DNA of 64,000 bases from Lumnitzera littorea (Eukaryota > Streptophyta > Magnoliopsida > Myrtales > Combretaceae), in assembly GCA_024138015.1 (NCBI GenBank), contig JAMXBB010000001.1:130819547-130883546 (forward strand). Reading direction: 5' to 3'. The translations under genes were made by a program, and so were the position numbers. Positions 1-12,339 of this stretch are shown here, one piece after another. Each line of letters opens with the position of its first letter. Position 1 is the stretch's first letter. Under the pieces are notes generated by a model. The model was given only the letters and a program-made list of their open reading frames with translations, did not search any database and had not been told where the DNA came from.

Positions 1-779
1 CGGGCTTCTTTCAAGCTTAATTGCTTTGACTATGTTTTTAAGGCTCTTTTTTTTTTTTTTTTCAAAGTCTTAATTCAAGAATGGGTTTCTATGCCCTTTG
101 TCCTTTTGGGTTTTAGGGCTCTAGACTTAATCGTCTTATTTGTGTTAAGTACACTTTTCATTTTAAATTTTATACTTACTCATTTTTCCTCTTTTTTCCT
201 ACTCTTCTTTTTTTTTTTTTCTTTCTTATTTTCTTCTTCATTTAAGACAAAATGATTATTCTTTCTTTTGGCTTGCAGCTCAAAGCATATGTGGTTTTAA
301 TATTTATAATGGATGCCTTTCTTCATCTTAGAGGAAATTAGTTATCAATGGTAACAAGTACTTTTAAATTTATGTGACTAAAGTAAACACAAATTAGTTT
401 TAACTTTTTATTCTAATAGATGCTCCTAACCTCCTTTTCGCCTCATTGCGGGAGTGGTTCTTGACAGGGTTTAATTTTTGAAAATACCCTAATAAAAGGT
501 CTAACGGAGCTGACAAAGGACTTTGTTTAAGATATTGAAAAGAATGCCTAACTTCATTTTGATTTGGGTATTAAATGCAAAATGGACTTCCTTTAAGGAA
601 TAAGTCCAATAGTCTCACAATGATACTACTTGACTCTCAAAGTGTCTCAAGGTTGGTGTTTTGGGATTCTTCTTTCCTCTTTTCATTCTAAACCTTTTAA
701 CTAATGAGATATCTTAAAATAGGAGAAATGCAAACAAACACTTTATTTGAATCACGTGTCTTTTACAAACTTTATCCTT
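1..779 (-). other. Interior of element A downstream of gag, unrecognised
   Basis: This stretch lies 3' of the element A gag remnant on the minus strand, where the protease part of a Ty3/gypsy polyprotein would be expected. I could not recognise a protease motif or any long reading frame. It contains T-rich runs near 48-62 and 208-220. It is probably decayed retroelement interior, assigned by position only. Confidence 0.4.
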
Positions 780-2070
780 AAATTTAGTCCAATTAGATTG
801 TCCCTACATGAATTAGGTTTTGAACTCTATTTTTCAATTCCTCGCAGTTGTTAGTAGAATGCCCTTACTGACCTATATGATATTCACATTCTGCATTTAA
901 GTCATATTTCCTTAGCTTATATCCTGGCATTAAGGCATTCTATTGCAATAAGCCCTTATTTCTTAATTCGTTAAAGACTTGAGATAATAAGGCAAGGATT
1001 TGAGTGAACCTTCTTCTAGGTATTTTTGGGCCCTTTTTGCTTATTGTAGTATTTATATATGCTCTTGAATCAAGTGATGCTAGTCTTTTTCTAGTCAGCC
1101 TCCCTGTTCTTATGGCTTCTTCAATTTAGCTCCCAACAAGTACAATGTCCACAAAACTGGCCATTGTATTACCTAATAAATGCTCATAATATGGTTCCTC
1201 CAATGAGTCAATAAAGGTAGATGTTAATTCTTTTTCAGGGAGAGGAAGAATGATTCTAACTGCCATGCCCCTCCATATTTGAGTGTATTTCTTAAATGAC
1301 TCATTTTTCTTCTTTCTCATTGTGCACAAGTCCTAAATTGAAGGAGCTATCTTAATGTTGAACTTGTATTAGTCAAAGAATGCTCGAGCCAATTTCTCCC
1401 AAGTATTGATTTGGCTGAGATCAAGCTAGGCATACTAGGTTAATGTAAGCTCTGTTAGACTTTCTTCAAAAGTTTGTACCATGAGTTGATTATTTTGAAC
1501 ATATCTACCCATTTTGCAGACGTATAATCTGGTGTATAGCTTTGGGCATTCGCTCCCACTGTACTTCTTAAACTTTGGTAATTTGAATTTTTCTTGGTAA
1601 GCCTTAACATCAAACGTAAAAAGGTCAATGGTCCTAACTTGCTCAAATCCATCATAACCTCCAAACTCCCTCATTTTCTCAGTAATTTGTTGGGTTAACT
1701 TCCTTTCCAATTCTTTTAAACTATCTTGGTTGGCTCCATAGTTAATTGGCTTTTTATTGATTGGGAATGAATATGTGTTAGGCTCAAAAGTTAGGTTAAC
1801 TTTTGGATAGATCCCTTCTAATTCAAAAGACTCAAGAGTTGGATTAGCCTTTAGATAGTTCTCTTTCACTTACAAGGGTAGGGCCTCAATATTCTTTCTA
1901 CAGCAGGCTTTGGAGTGCTCTTTATTTGATGTGGCACTAAGTAAAGCAATACTGTCAGCAAGGAAACTCAATTGATATACAATTTTTTCCATAGTTTGCT
2001 CTAATGAACGAAATCTGACTTTTGTAGGGTTGGTTCCATCAAGTTTATCGTTATTTCCACTGTTGGCCAT
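780..2070 (-). pseudogene. gag: Ty3/gypsy gag remnant (element A)
   Basis: This is a broken capsid/nucleocapsid gene of a plant Ty3/gypsy retrotransposon read right to left. It starts with an ATG at 2070, followed by an N-terminal segment with the pattern VRFRSLEQTMEK. A stretch ending FKLPKFKKYSGSECPKLYTR follows (about 1560-1869), a layout typical of plant gypsy gag. Further on, the segment ELTSTFIDSLEEPYYEHLLG lies at about 1165-1250. A zinc-knuckle-like C-x2-H-x5-H-x4-C array occupies 844-888 and contains an in-frame stop. Several stops and frame changes break the frame between 1330 and 1434 and after 1126, so no functional Gag is expected. The family assignment rests on motif recognition; the lineage (Tat-like) is inferred from the knuckle type and the primer-site class upstream. 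Confidence 0.8.
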
Positions 2071-2931
2071 TACTTTAGATAAGAATCCTCACCTGTTAGC
2101 AACTTTTTCATTTTATTTTCTTTTTTGAAAGAATACTCTTCTTTTTAAGAGAGAGAAAAGGAAAATTGGAATATAAGGATAAGACTTATTTACAAGTTAT
2201 GAAAAAGAAGTAGAAAAACATTTCTAAGGGATCAAAAGACTAAATATTTACAGTGCTATAAGAAAAATAATCCTAATGATATATAAGAGAAAAGATTGGA
2301 AAGAGTTAGAGTGGAAAGTACTGAAAAAAAGACTTATAAAGAAATCGAATATTTATAAACTTAAGGATACAACTCTCATGATATTATTTAAACAGAAACT
2401 AATCAATATTTACAGGTAAAATAAAAAATGCAATATGAAGGCATGTGGATGTAACTGTAAAGGATTGGCAACTAAATAGTAATGTGACAACATAAAAGGG
2501 TTTAAGGTTGGGACCTTATTGAAATTCCATAATTATAATACAGGGAAATTGAAATGTTACATAAGAATGTTATTTATTTAAGGAAACTACAATTTTACAA
2601 TGGAAAAGTCTTATACAAAGAATAAAATTATATTTGGTGGTATAAGGAAAGTATATTATAACTTTTTTTTTTTCTAAGTAAAATGGAATTCAATAGAGTT
2701 TCGACCTTTTGTAGCTGACATGCCTCATTACTATTTAGTTGCCAATTTAAAAGTTGTATATGCAATTAAGGTAGGTTCTAAAGGTTCTTAAGCTCTATAT
2801 CCTTATACATTTTCAAAGAAACGGTTCATTAGTCACATCAAAGCTTAAATGGAGTAGCCTAATCAACCCTAAGTGGTGGTTACCCCTACTATACCCGGAG
2901 CCTATACAATGGTTACCTTCTTAGGTCCTAA
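2071..2931 (-). other. Leader of element A, proximal part
   Basis: This is non-coding sequence between the gag ATG of element A and the solo LTR inserted at 2932. It is A-rich on the plus strand around 2100-2700 and has no long reading frame. It is interpreted as the untranslated leader because gag lies on one side and a primer-binding-like site lies on the other, beyond the solo LTR. Confidence 0.5.
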
Positions 2932-5900
2932 TGTAAGACTTACAATCAGGTATTTTAGGTTCTTCGATTCGTAAAATTTAAGGCAATTGAACAAATTACC
3001 TGATCCAGCACAAATTTTACAATGAAGTTAGGATTATTAGTAAAAGTGATCCAGTAAGTTTGAACTTAAGAAAATAAGTAACAAAATGATTAATTAATAT
3101 ATTATTGAATTTTATGAAAATCATTCATTATTTATCAAAAACACTTAGAACGAATTTCGATAACTAACGAATTGATATAGATAAATTATATACATACTAA
3201 AAATCATAAAATAACATAAATAATATTTAGCAATGTTTAATTGCACCATATATGAATTTACATATAAGTAGAAATACGTGAAATTACTTGAAAGACCCAA
3301 AATATTTTAAAATAATACTAAATAATTAAATAAAATTCATAAATCATTATGGAAAAATTAAGAAAAATATGGAAAAATGAGCAAAATTCCAAAAATGGGT
3401 TGTAGTAGCTTAGAATTGAAGAAATAAAAGTAACCAATAATAAATAAATAATTAGAAAGTAAAAATGGAAGAAGATAAGTCTAAATGTCAACTCAAAATT
3501 AATGCAAAAATATCCACGTAGCTCTATAAATTCAGAAACCCACTATCAAAACCTTATTTAGTCAATTTAGGATCTAGGAAAAATGGGAAGAGGAGAGAAA
3601 AGAAGAAAGAGTATTTTTACAAAAATTTACAAAATTTGTGTACAAATAGGGGCTATAAGGAGATCCCTAACCCAACAACAACTTGGGAGTTGACAGTCAC
3701 CACCACCACACGGTGGTGGAAGTGCCTAGACCAACTAACAAGGCCATGGTAGCGAGAGCAACTTACACCAGTGAGTTCAATCTTTCCTTTGATTTTTCTT
3801 ATTTTGTTAAAAATATTAAAAATGTTTAGAAAATTATGATATTTGGTATTCTAAGATTTTTGAGTATGTAGATTTAGGACATAAAATCATTTTGATGAAC
3901 TTGTTTCTAGAAATATGCTATCCTTAAGAAATCTCATAAACCCAAGCTTTGTTTGAATTAAAAATAAATAGGCTTAGGAGTGTAGTTTTAGACTCAAAAT
4001 TTTTGTGTAGATTACTTGGGTGATATAGAACAATGGCACAAAGTCCTTTTTCAAAAATTAATTTTCAAAAATTTTTGATAATTTTTATTCCTTAAAATGA
4101 GGCATAAAATGGGTAATTCAAGGTTATTAAATGAGTAATTATTGATTTAGTGAGTAATTATATGTTTTAAGATGTTGAAATCTAATGAAGTATGATATTT
4201 GTAGCATTTAGAGTGTTAGATATAATTATTAAGATATAATGTAGTAAATATTTAATAGGTAAAAATTGTGAATTTTAAGTTAAATTGGTAATTTAGGGTA
4301 ATTTGAGGTGAATTCTAATTTAAGAGGAATTTAGATATCTTGAGATGTTAGGAGATGATATTTGAAGTAATAGAAATATTAGATGTATATATTATGTACA
4401 TATTAGGCAATAATACATAATATGTAAGTAAAAAAAATTAATGAGTAAGAAAATACTAGGTTAAAATTCATATTATAATAATAAAAGAAATATATAATAA
4501 ATTTTGTAAAAAACTTAAATTTAGGTATTTATATGATATATGTAAAATTTTCTCACATCGAGAATAAATTCAGTACACTAATAAGGGTTTAAGTGTACTG
4601 AGTAGAATAGAATATTGATTTAAGATTAAGAGTAATAATTAGGATACTTAAGTCTAATATAATGAATTTCACATTTGTGTTTGTATCGCATTTTTAGGAT
4701 TTATGTATAATACTCGTTATTAGAACTAATTTAAAAACCTAAGCCGAAATCGGATTCGGAAATCGAGCCCTAAGCTAACTTATGGTGAATTAATAATAAC
4801 TAATATATATATGAGAAGAATTGAGTTAAATCATAACCTAGAGTATATATATATATATATCCCATCAACATATAAATACTAAAAACGTATTTCTATTATA
4901 TATTATAGAATACGAAGACGAGTCGCATCTCGAATGAGTAAGCAAGGAGTCTATGTAAGTTGGGATTACTACGTTATTGTATTTCGGAGTATTAATTTGT
5001 AGTACTTAGAGGCTTGAAATTGTATTAGACTATTCTTATTAGATAGTTAAGTATATACATGTGCTTATTTTGAGCTGCTGATATGATTATTGATTTGCTA
5101 CTTTGGCTTGTATTTGTATGATTTATTTAAAATGATTGAACACCTTAAACTAGATTTAACTGAATATTTGACTCATTTATTTAAATTAGATCTGCATAGC
5201 AAACTATTAGGAGAACATTAGGATTCTTTAGCCAAATATCGACCCTGTCAAAAGGGATAGCACTGAATGTCATAATTGGTCCTTTTTTCATTCTTAGTTA
5301 AACTAAGTGACAAGTGAGGAGATTACGGTAAGAGTGAAGTCAATGGTTTGAAGGTAATCGCCGAAAAAGCGGTGTCTTCATTGCACGAGCTTGGATTCGG
5401 TCATGAGCTATTGTATTAATAGAAACTCCTCAACCTAGATTAAAGCGAGTACAATTTCTCTAATCTCAAGATGGCTGGACAACGTCGTGTAATGGCATCT
5501 GTTTGATCATGCATTACATCTAATTAATTTAATTGATAACCCTATTTATGTTTACTGTATGGTTTTAAATCTCTATCCTAACTTATTGAGTTATAGTTGC
5601 TTACATTCCTATAGACATTATTGCAAGTGCTAGTTAGGAAGCAACCATATAATTACCCCAAAGCTAGTAACTGCTGGATCCTGAGGACGTGAGGAAATAC
5701 ATCTGAAGAACAGAGTTAGTTTTAAGGTCTTAGCTTTTATTTTACAATTTTCCATTTTTGGATAATGTATTGCTTAGGAGATAAAGTACGATGAAAACTT
5801 GTAAACATTATTGGTAATATCTTAATCTTAATGTGTGTATATATATATATATATATTTTTTTTTTCTTACTTTCTTAGGTAATTAACTTATTAAATTTCA

Positions 5901-6020
5901 TGAGTTGTTTACTTCAAAGTGGGTTAGTGGTGGATATCTTGTGCAAATCAAGTTTAAGATTGTAGCGTATGGTAAGTTTCTATTTTAGAATAGTTTGCAC
6001 AACGGAACTATTACTCTAAC
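2932..6020 (+). mobile_element. Solo LTR of long-LTR family D, inserted in element A leader
   Basis: The sequence begins TGTAAGACTTACAATC. Along its length it matches, in the same sense, the reverse complement of the LTRs at 51118-54074 and 57536-60855. Shared blocks include the region around the TATA-like ctctataaattc (about 3521-3532), the segment near 3990-4330, the TA-rich run near 5838 and the terminal block around 5900-6010. No internal retroelement sequence flanks it, so it is a solo LTR left by LTR-LTR recombination. The 3' end is uncertain because the last bases present in the other copies (ending TGTGACA) are not found; the copy fades after ctattac near 6018. The flank cctaa at 2927-2931 has only an imperfect partner (tctaa) there. 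Confidence 0.75.
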
Positions 6021-6210
6021 TACATCTACCTTGCATCTTTGATGCAACAAATGATCCTCCTATGTCCCTATGCATGTTGTATGCAAAATAAATATGGTAA
6101 TCAAAGCAGAGTATATACACTAAATTAATAACAAATAAATAAATAACATGGGTATTTTAAAAAACAATTTTAATTTCAAAAAGTATTTTAAGTGGTTAAC
6201 CCTCTTGACG
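6021..6210 (-). other. Leader of element A, distal part
   Basis: This short non-coding stretch lies between the solo LTR and the primer-binding-like site. In the minus sense it is the first part of the element A leader. It holds an A/T-rich run around 6128-6145 and no recognisable gene. Confidence 0.45.
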
Positions 6211-6232
6211 TCCTTAATGGAGTCACTAAGCT
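6211..6232 (-). other. Primer-binding-like site of element A
   Basis: In the minus sense the bases read AGCTTAGTGACTCCATTA, followed by AGGA. This shares the core TAGTGACT(C/T)CATT with the equivalent site of element C at 63669-63686, directly downstream of its LTR end. It resembles the TGGCGACTCCACTGGGGA class of primer sites seen in plant Ty3/gypsy elements, in diverged form. I do not assign the tRNA. Confidence 0.5.
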
Positions 6233-7611
6233 ATCGAGCCAAGTTTTTTTCTCTTAGTTTTTATAAATTAGTCTTTTTTAAATCGATCAATATTAAATCC
6301 TACTCGTTTAATACTAACCATCAATTAGGATTTTGAAGAAAACCATTTTTTCTTTTAATTTGAAAAATTTTTTGGAGTTGTCACCCGACCATAGTTAGGA
6401 AAAAGAGTTAAGTTATAACTAATTGGGTGGATTGATTATAACTTAACTACTATTGTTTCGATAAAACCGATTTTATTAAAACGATTTTTGAAATTCATAG
6501 ATTAGGATCTAGGAGCTAATTTTTTTAAACCCTAAATGGGTACTGCTTTTAATCTTTTCCAATTTAAATTTACCTCTTAATATACCTTTATAATAAAATC
6601 TATCTACATTTTAATTCTAAAAAAAAAAAAAAAAAGAAAGCAATCAATTATTTATAGAAGATGGAAAAAGAAAAAAAAAATCCATATTTTAAGTCAACCT
6701 ATACATATCGGTGCCTACGTACCGGCTATTTAGGATTAAGCTTTCGTAATTCGTTCTAAAAATATTAGCAAGTTAATTGATTTTAAATTTAGAAAGTGGC
6801 CGACTTTATGTCTTTTAACTATTTTATTTTATTTAAGAAAAACACCTAAGAAAAAAGGGTCATAACTTGTTAATTTTATTTTTTAGGAAAATTCTAAAAT
6901 ATCCTAATTTTTGAAAAAAATGTTCGTTTATTTTTATTTATTTAAAATAAAATTCTAAGTGATAAAACTTTTTAGAGAAATCCTAAAATACATAAATACA
7001 ATTTTTCATAAAATACACAATTACCATGATTAATATATTTAACTATAGAAAAGATATTTAAACCATGAAAAAGATGTATAATTATAAGCATAAACCATGG
7101 GAAAGAAGCTTAAATCATAGAAAAGATATTTAAATTATAGAAAAGATGTTTGAATTATGGAAAACATGCTTAAAGAGTTTATTTATTTTATTAGAAAAAA
7201 GATTTTTCTTAGTGAGAGGACATCTTTATTTTTCATTTTTTTTTACTTTATTTATATTTTATATTTCTGCCTAAAATATAAAAATAAGTAAACCAAACAA
7301 ACTAAGCCCTTTTCTTTTTTTTTTCTTTTTCTTCCCTTTTTTTTTCTTTTTCTTTTTACAATTGCAAATAGAATACAATCATAACAACAATAAAAAGAAA
7401 AGGAAAAAGTACGATATTACAAAAATAAATAAAAACAAAGCAAAGAAAATACGAAGAACAAAACACAAATAAAAACCAAAGTAGAGTCAAACCAAGTTGG
7501 AGTTCGTACGAACCCTCGAAAAAGGGGCTATATAGAGAGAGAGAGAGTAGTGATGTGAATGGATTTAAGTACTTGTGAGTGATGAATTAATGGTTTGTAA
7601 TGAAATGGAAT

Positions 7612-7627
7612 CCCCTATTTATAGGTA
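7612..7627 (-). promoter_or_regulatory. TATA box of the element A LTR
   Basis: The minus strand reads TACCTATAAATAGGGG, a strong plant TATA box. Transcription from it would run leftward toward the primer site and gag of element A. Confidence 0.55.
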
Positions 7628-8089
7628 TTATATCGAGTTAAGGATGAAAAATATTAAATACAATATGATTTTCTTCTATGTTTGGATTGGGCGAACTTAA
7701 ACAATATGTGATACTAAATATAAAACTGTACGTATAGAACTATATATCCAACGCGCGTAGGAGTATGCTTGCCACACTTAAAAGTGAGTTGGTAAATGAT
7801 GTGGCGATGATATGGTTCGTGACATGGTGATGATGTAGCAACAACATGGTGATGAAGTAAGGAAATAAAATAAAATAAAAAAATTCATTTTACATTTTCC
7901 ATAGATTAAACCTAGGATCTTTAAGTCATATTCAATATCAAGTCCAAGTGTTTATCCAGATGAACCGTTGGTTTTTCCTTACTCATAAATTGTACATATG
8001 GACTGAGTCAATCTAAGTCAGGTTCAAATCTAAGCTTAAGCCTAATGATACTCTCTTTATCTTATAATATTCTTATAAACTATCTAAAA

Positions 8090-8335
8090 TATTCATTTTT
8101 TTTTTCCAAATCTTCCTTCTTCTTTTTTTATTTTTCTAAATTTTATATTTTTGTGATTTTTTTTCTAAATTTCTTGTTTTTTTTCTTTTCTTAAATCTTC
8201 TATTTTTTGTATTTTTTTTTTTGCTTTCTTTCTTAAATTTTCTACTTTTTTTTGTAATTTTCTAAATTTCTTATTTTTTGGGTTTTTTTTCTTATTTTTC
8301 TTATTTTTTTTTTGTATTTTTCCTAATTTAGAACC
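8090..8335. repeat. T-rich low-complexity tract
   Basis: About 245 bases are almost entirely pyrimidine on the plus strand, with many runs of 6-10 T. It lies just 5' of the LINE fragment. The lysine-rich minus-strand reading frame seen here is a translation of poly-A and not a gene. Confidence 0.8.
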
Positions 8336-8344
8336 CTTTACCTT

Positions 8345-9890
8345 ATTGAAAAAATAAAATAGGGCAAAAATTGAATGTCTATAATACTTTTCAAAGGAAG
8401 ATTTTAGGTAAGCCAAGAAAGGGAGCCGAGTGTCCTAAGCGTGGTCTAGCATACTAAAGGGAAGAGACATACTTTTTAGAAGGGTGATGTGGAAGTTAGG
8501 AATGGAGAAAACATTTCAATTTGGAATGAAAGATGGATACCTAATTTACTAAGCGGATGCCTAAAAAGAGGAGAGATAAATGACCTACAAAATCTGAAAG
8601 TTAGTGACTTAATGGATAGGGAAACGAAAAGTTGGAATCTTTCTTTGATTAGGAATGAGATTACCTTAGAAGAAAGACAAGCGATTAGAAATATATCCAT
8701 ACTTATCACAACAAGGGAAGATACACTCACTTGGCCATTTAATAGGTATAGTGAAGCATCAGTAAAGTCAATCTACAAATTTGTCATGGCATTGTTGAAC
8801 TCAAAAATTAATATGCATCCATTGTCATCAAATTTGATGGCAAACAATCACTGGAATAAGATTTGGAATCTAGATGTACAACCAGAAGTTAGACATTTTC
8901 TATGGCAAGTGGCCTCTAATTCATTACCAATCATGCAAAATCTTTAGAAAAGAAATATTACCCAAAAACCAGATTACGTCTTTTATGGAGGGGTGGAAAC
9001 TGAGGAGCATGTGTTGGTGCTTTGTCCATAGGTAGAGAAAGTTTGGTTTAAAGCCCTTGGCTGGAGAATCGAGAAAGATAAAGTCGGAAGATTTTGGTGG
9101 TGGATGGAGGAGATGGTTAGGAATTTAAAGGGAAAAGAGAGAATAGAGATGGAAGCTAAGTGTGCTTTAGTAGCATGGGCAATCTAGAAGGCAAGATGCA
9201 AAGGGATTTATGAGCAGATTATGTATGATCCAAATGTATGTGTTAGAATTGTTAGGGTTTTGTGGGAAGAATGGGAGAGATGGAAGAAGAAAGAGGAAAA
9301 AATCAAAGTAAGTGGTAAATAGGTTGACAGCGATGGTACAAGTGGCCGCGACAATGCATTAAGTGCAATGTGGATGCTTTATGGATTGGTGTAGATGAGG
9401 TAAGGGATATAGGGGAGGTGTTTCAAGATTGGAAAGGGAGAGTGATAGGGAGCTTTGCTGAGCAATTAAAAGGGAGGAATGTAGAAATGCTAGAAGGCCA
9501 AGCAGTGAAAAAAACAATAGAGATGGGATGTGAGCAAGGATGAGATAAAATGATCATAGAATCTAATGCTAAAAATGTGATTGACTCTATAGTGAGAACT
9601 CAAAAAAGGTGCTTTGGAGTAACTTTACTTTTATTGAGGACATTAAAGATTTGATATCTACATGAAATATTCTTTCTTTTATAGTTATTTCTAGCAATGC
9701 CAACAAGTGTGCAGATTGGTTAATAGTTAACTCTAGGAAAGGATGTGCCTTATGGTTTGGTGGTCACCGACCATATCCCAACTCCTTCAACCGCTGTTAG
9801 AACATGAAATTTTTTCTTCTTGTTTTGTATCTGATGAGTTATGTTCGGACTTTGGTTGAAATTTATATAAAGTTTTGTTTGGCAAGAAAA
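8345..9890 (+). pseudogene. LINE 3' fragment: RT zinc-binding and RNase H tail
   Basis: This is the tail of a plant non-LTR retrotransposon ORF2. At 8429-8480 a frame encodes the W-S-S-I-L-K-G-R-D pattern that precedes the zinc-binding region. At 8489-8947 the frame contains RNGENISIWNERWIP and then KIWNLDVQPEVRHFLWQ, both diagnostic of the domain that follows reverse transcriptase in plant LINEs. The EEHVLVLCP segment follows near 9000. Further on, after several stops, an RNase H-like segment (IIESNAKNVIDS near 9551, NKCADWL near 9702) closes the protein. The RT core and the endonuclease are missing, so the copy is 5'-truncated, as is usual for LINE insertions. Frameshifts and stops make it a pseudogene. 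No poly-A tail was clear. Confidence 0.85.
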
Positions 9891-12180
9891 CTGTTTTTAG
9901 GTTCGTTAATTCTATTAGATGACGTGGCATTTTGCATCATGGATACATGATATGCCCTTAAAATAACCGTCAGATGCTAACTCATTTTCACAAAAAGCAA
10001 ATATTAACACTTTGATGCCGCTTGGCGCAAATGTGGACTAGATAATTCTTACACGGCACGACAAGTAGTGTGTTATAAAAATATAATATTTTTATTAAAA
10101 TCCAGTTACTAAATTAAAATTAATTTGATTTTTTTTTTTATGCCCGCAACCCTGTAAAAGTTCTATCGAATATAATCCTAATATGCCATGCAATATGAAG
10201 TTTCCCTTGAAAATATAATATGATTATGAAACTACAAATAATTGTCAATTAACTGCAAAATTTGCACTCTAAGTCTTAACGTTATTTTCTTAAACAGAAT
10301 AAAAGAGCTCTAACATCACATCTAAGATTCATCATTTCATATATTTATATATAATATCAATTCATGTATATATATAATATCATGTATTGTATTGTCAAAC
10401 TAAAATGCTTAATTATCTAATGTGTGGGAACACCTTAAACAGTTTAATGTTCAATTTGATGCTAAATTTGGCACCCAAAGATTTCGAATCATAAACTGCA
10501 AAATGATATGAAATGCAGTTACTAAATGTGACACTAATCCTTTATTCATCTTCACTTAGGTGTTTGCTCCAATGTCGCATTGTTACAGAGAGAGAGAGAC
10601 ACTTAAAAGCGTTTTCTAAAATTCTTTAGAATATTTGTGAAGATACCAGGATAAAGAACTATTTTTAACTTTTTGCCAAAAATTTAAGATGTTGTGTAAC
10701 ATGAATAGTTGCCTTTGGGACACCAGTCATGCTTTTATCTTCTTTTTGTAATTATCGGTACTCTTCAACCCTTTTGGCAACATCATCTTCTTTCTCCTAT
10801 CTTTTTCTTTCTTTTAACCCCACACCCCTCCTCATTTTCTTCAATTGTTGGAGCAAACTGCAAAACCGTGATCTGTCCAGCATGTCTATATTTCAACATG
10901 CATACCCGTGACTCTACTTTGTGATGATTGAGATAATATAGTATCCAGTTTAGATTTGAGTTTAACTCAAAATTTCAGAGATCTAGTTGGATTCAAATAA
11001 AATAGTACTTGATAAACTTAAACTTGATCTTAATATACTTGTTTAAACTTGATTTATCCATTAAAATATTTTTCTTCTACTTCAGTAGGAATGGTACCCA
11101 ATTTCAATTCAATATCAGCTAACATTTAAATTTAATTTAATCTCAATTAAGTTCACAAGCTAGTAAACTTAACTAGAAAGAAAGTTAAGCTTATTACAGT
11201 AAATTACTCAAGCAACACAAGTTTAAGCTCAATCAACCCTTGCCTAATCAAACTAGAGTAGATATTGATTGAAACTCAAATAATTCATGAATAGTTGACT
11301 TGTTGATACTTTTATATAAAACCATTCTCACAAATCCAATTCATAGAATAGGGTGAAAAAAAAAAAAGGGGGGAATTTAAATACCATAACGCAAGGAAAG
11401 TGAAAGGATACTTCCTAGTTCTAAAGTTGGACCAACAACAGAAACGAACACAAATTGATCTGGAACAAAAGTATTTCGTTTCCATCTTCGGTTTATATAG
11501 GTAAAAGAAGAGGCCAGAATTATGAAACCCATCCACCGAAACATAATATGTATAAAATATAGAGGTTAATTCAAAACGACTAACTGAATATTTTTAATAC
11601 AGACACAAATATATACCTAAATTTAAAGTTGTAAAATATCATTTGCAATCAGATTTTTACTTGCCTGATTCTACACTTGAAATTTATAGTTGCCAAATAT
11701 TACATTTAACGTTTACTGTTTTATCTTATTTACAAAGATTTTGTGATAAATACTTATTAGTTAAAAAGTACAATGGTAAACAATTTGTAGTAAATTTGAT
11801 AGGTTAATAATGTTCAATCATATAGAATATTTAACAGCTTTAAGTATGAAATTAAAAAATTAGCTATACAGTGATTTTAAACCCATGATAAAAAATAATG
11901 ACTACTTATTACCTCCTTTTTTATGTTATATACATTCTTTTTAAATAAAAAAAAATAATGTATCAAAATGTTTTAAATTCGATATAATTGACCCCATAAA
12001 CCCAGCCATATTCCGAAATAGAGGGACCACGATGTCCTTGGGAAGGACAACAAAGGACTCATAAGCCCACTGGGCCTATACTTTTTCCTGTCCTTAAACA
12101 CACAGAAACCCAAAATAACCATCAGAATTCTGTTGTTTGCCCCTACAATCGCACATGACTCTGTTCCTCCAGTATCCCCA
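9891..12180. other. Intergenic region upstream of the SAUR gene
   Basis: This is AT-rich, non-coding sequence. It contains a short (GA)n run near 10589-10600 and otherwise no recognised repeat or gene. The last few hundred bases presumably hold the SAUR promoter. I did not find a canonical TGTCTC auxin-response element by eye close to the TATA box. Confidence 0.5.
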
Positions 12181-12188
12181 TATATACC
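12181..12188 (+). promoter_or_regulatory. Probable TATA box of the SAUR gene
   Basis: The sequence tatatacc lies about 160 bases before the ATG and is followed by an adenine/cytosine-rich stretch. A pyrimidine-rich 5' UTR segment (12250-12300) leads into the coding region. Position and composition fit a core promoter with transcription starting near 12210. Confidence 0.5.
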
Positions 12189-12339
12189 CCTCAAAACACA
12201 GAGAATCACCTCAACAAACAAACACACAACTGCCTTAGTTTCCATAGTTCCTTAACTTTCTCTCTCTTTCCCCACCCCCCTCTGCTCCCCGCTCCCCCCC
12301 CAAAAAAGTCTTAACCTTTTTAGTCTTGTGTCCTTCCAA

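Larger units (their letters stand above)
6233..8340 (-). mobile_element. 5' LTR of element A (far boundary uncertain)
   Basis: This region lies immediately upstream, in the minus sense, of the primer-binding-like site, so it should be the 5' LTR of element A. A clear TATA box on the minus strand at 7612-7627 supports an LTR promoter. A short (GA)n tract lies near 7541, and poly-A/T-rich sequence fills 6600-7460. No partner LTR is in the window, so neither TG/CA ends nor length can be verified. The far end may lie anywhere between about 7700 and the LINE fragment at 8345. Confidence 0.45.

Noticed and set aside
8165..8416. Lysine-rich minus-strand frame
   Set aside because: Translation of a T-rich low-complexity tract overlapping the start of the LINE fragment.
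12328..12339. Upstream in-frame GTG as SAUR start
   Set aside because: Plant nuclear genes rarely start at GTG, and the SAUR family begins at the MAIKK Met at 12340.
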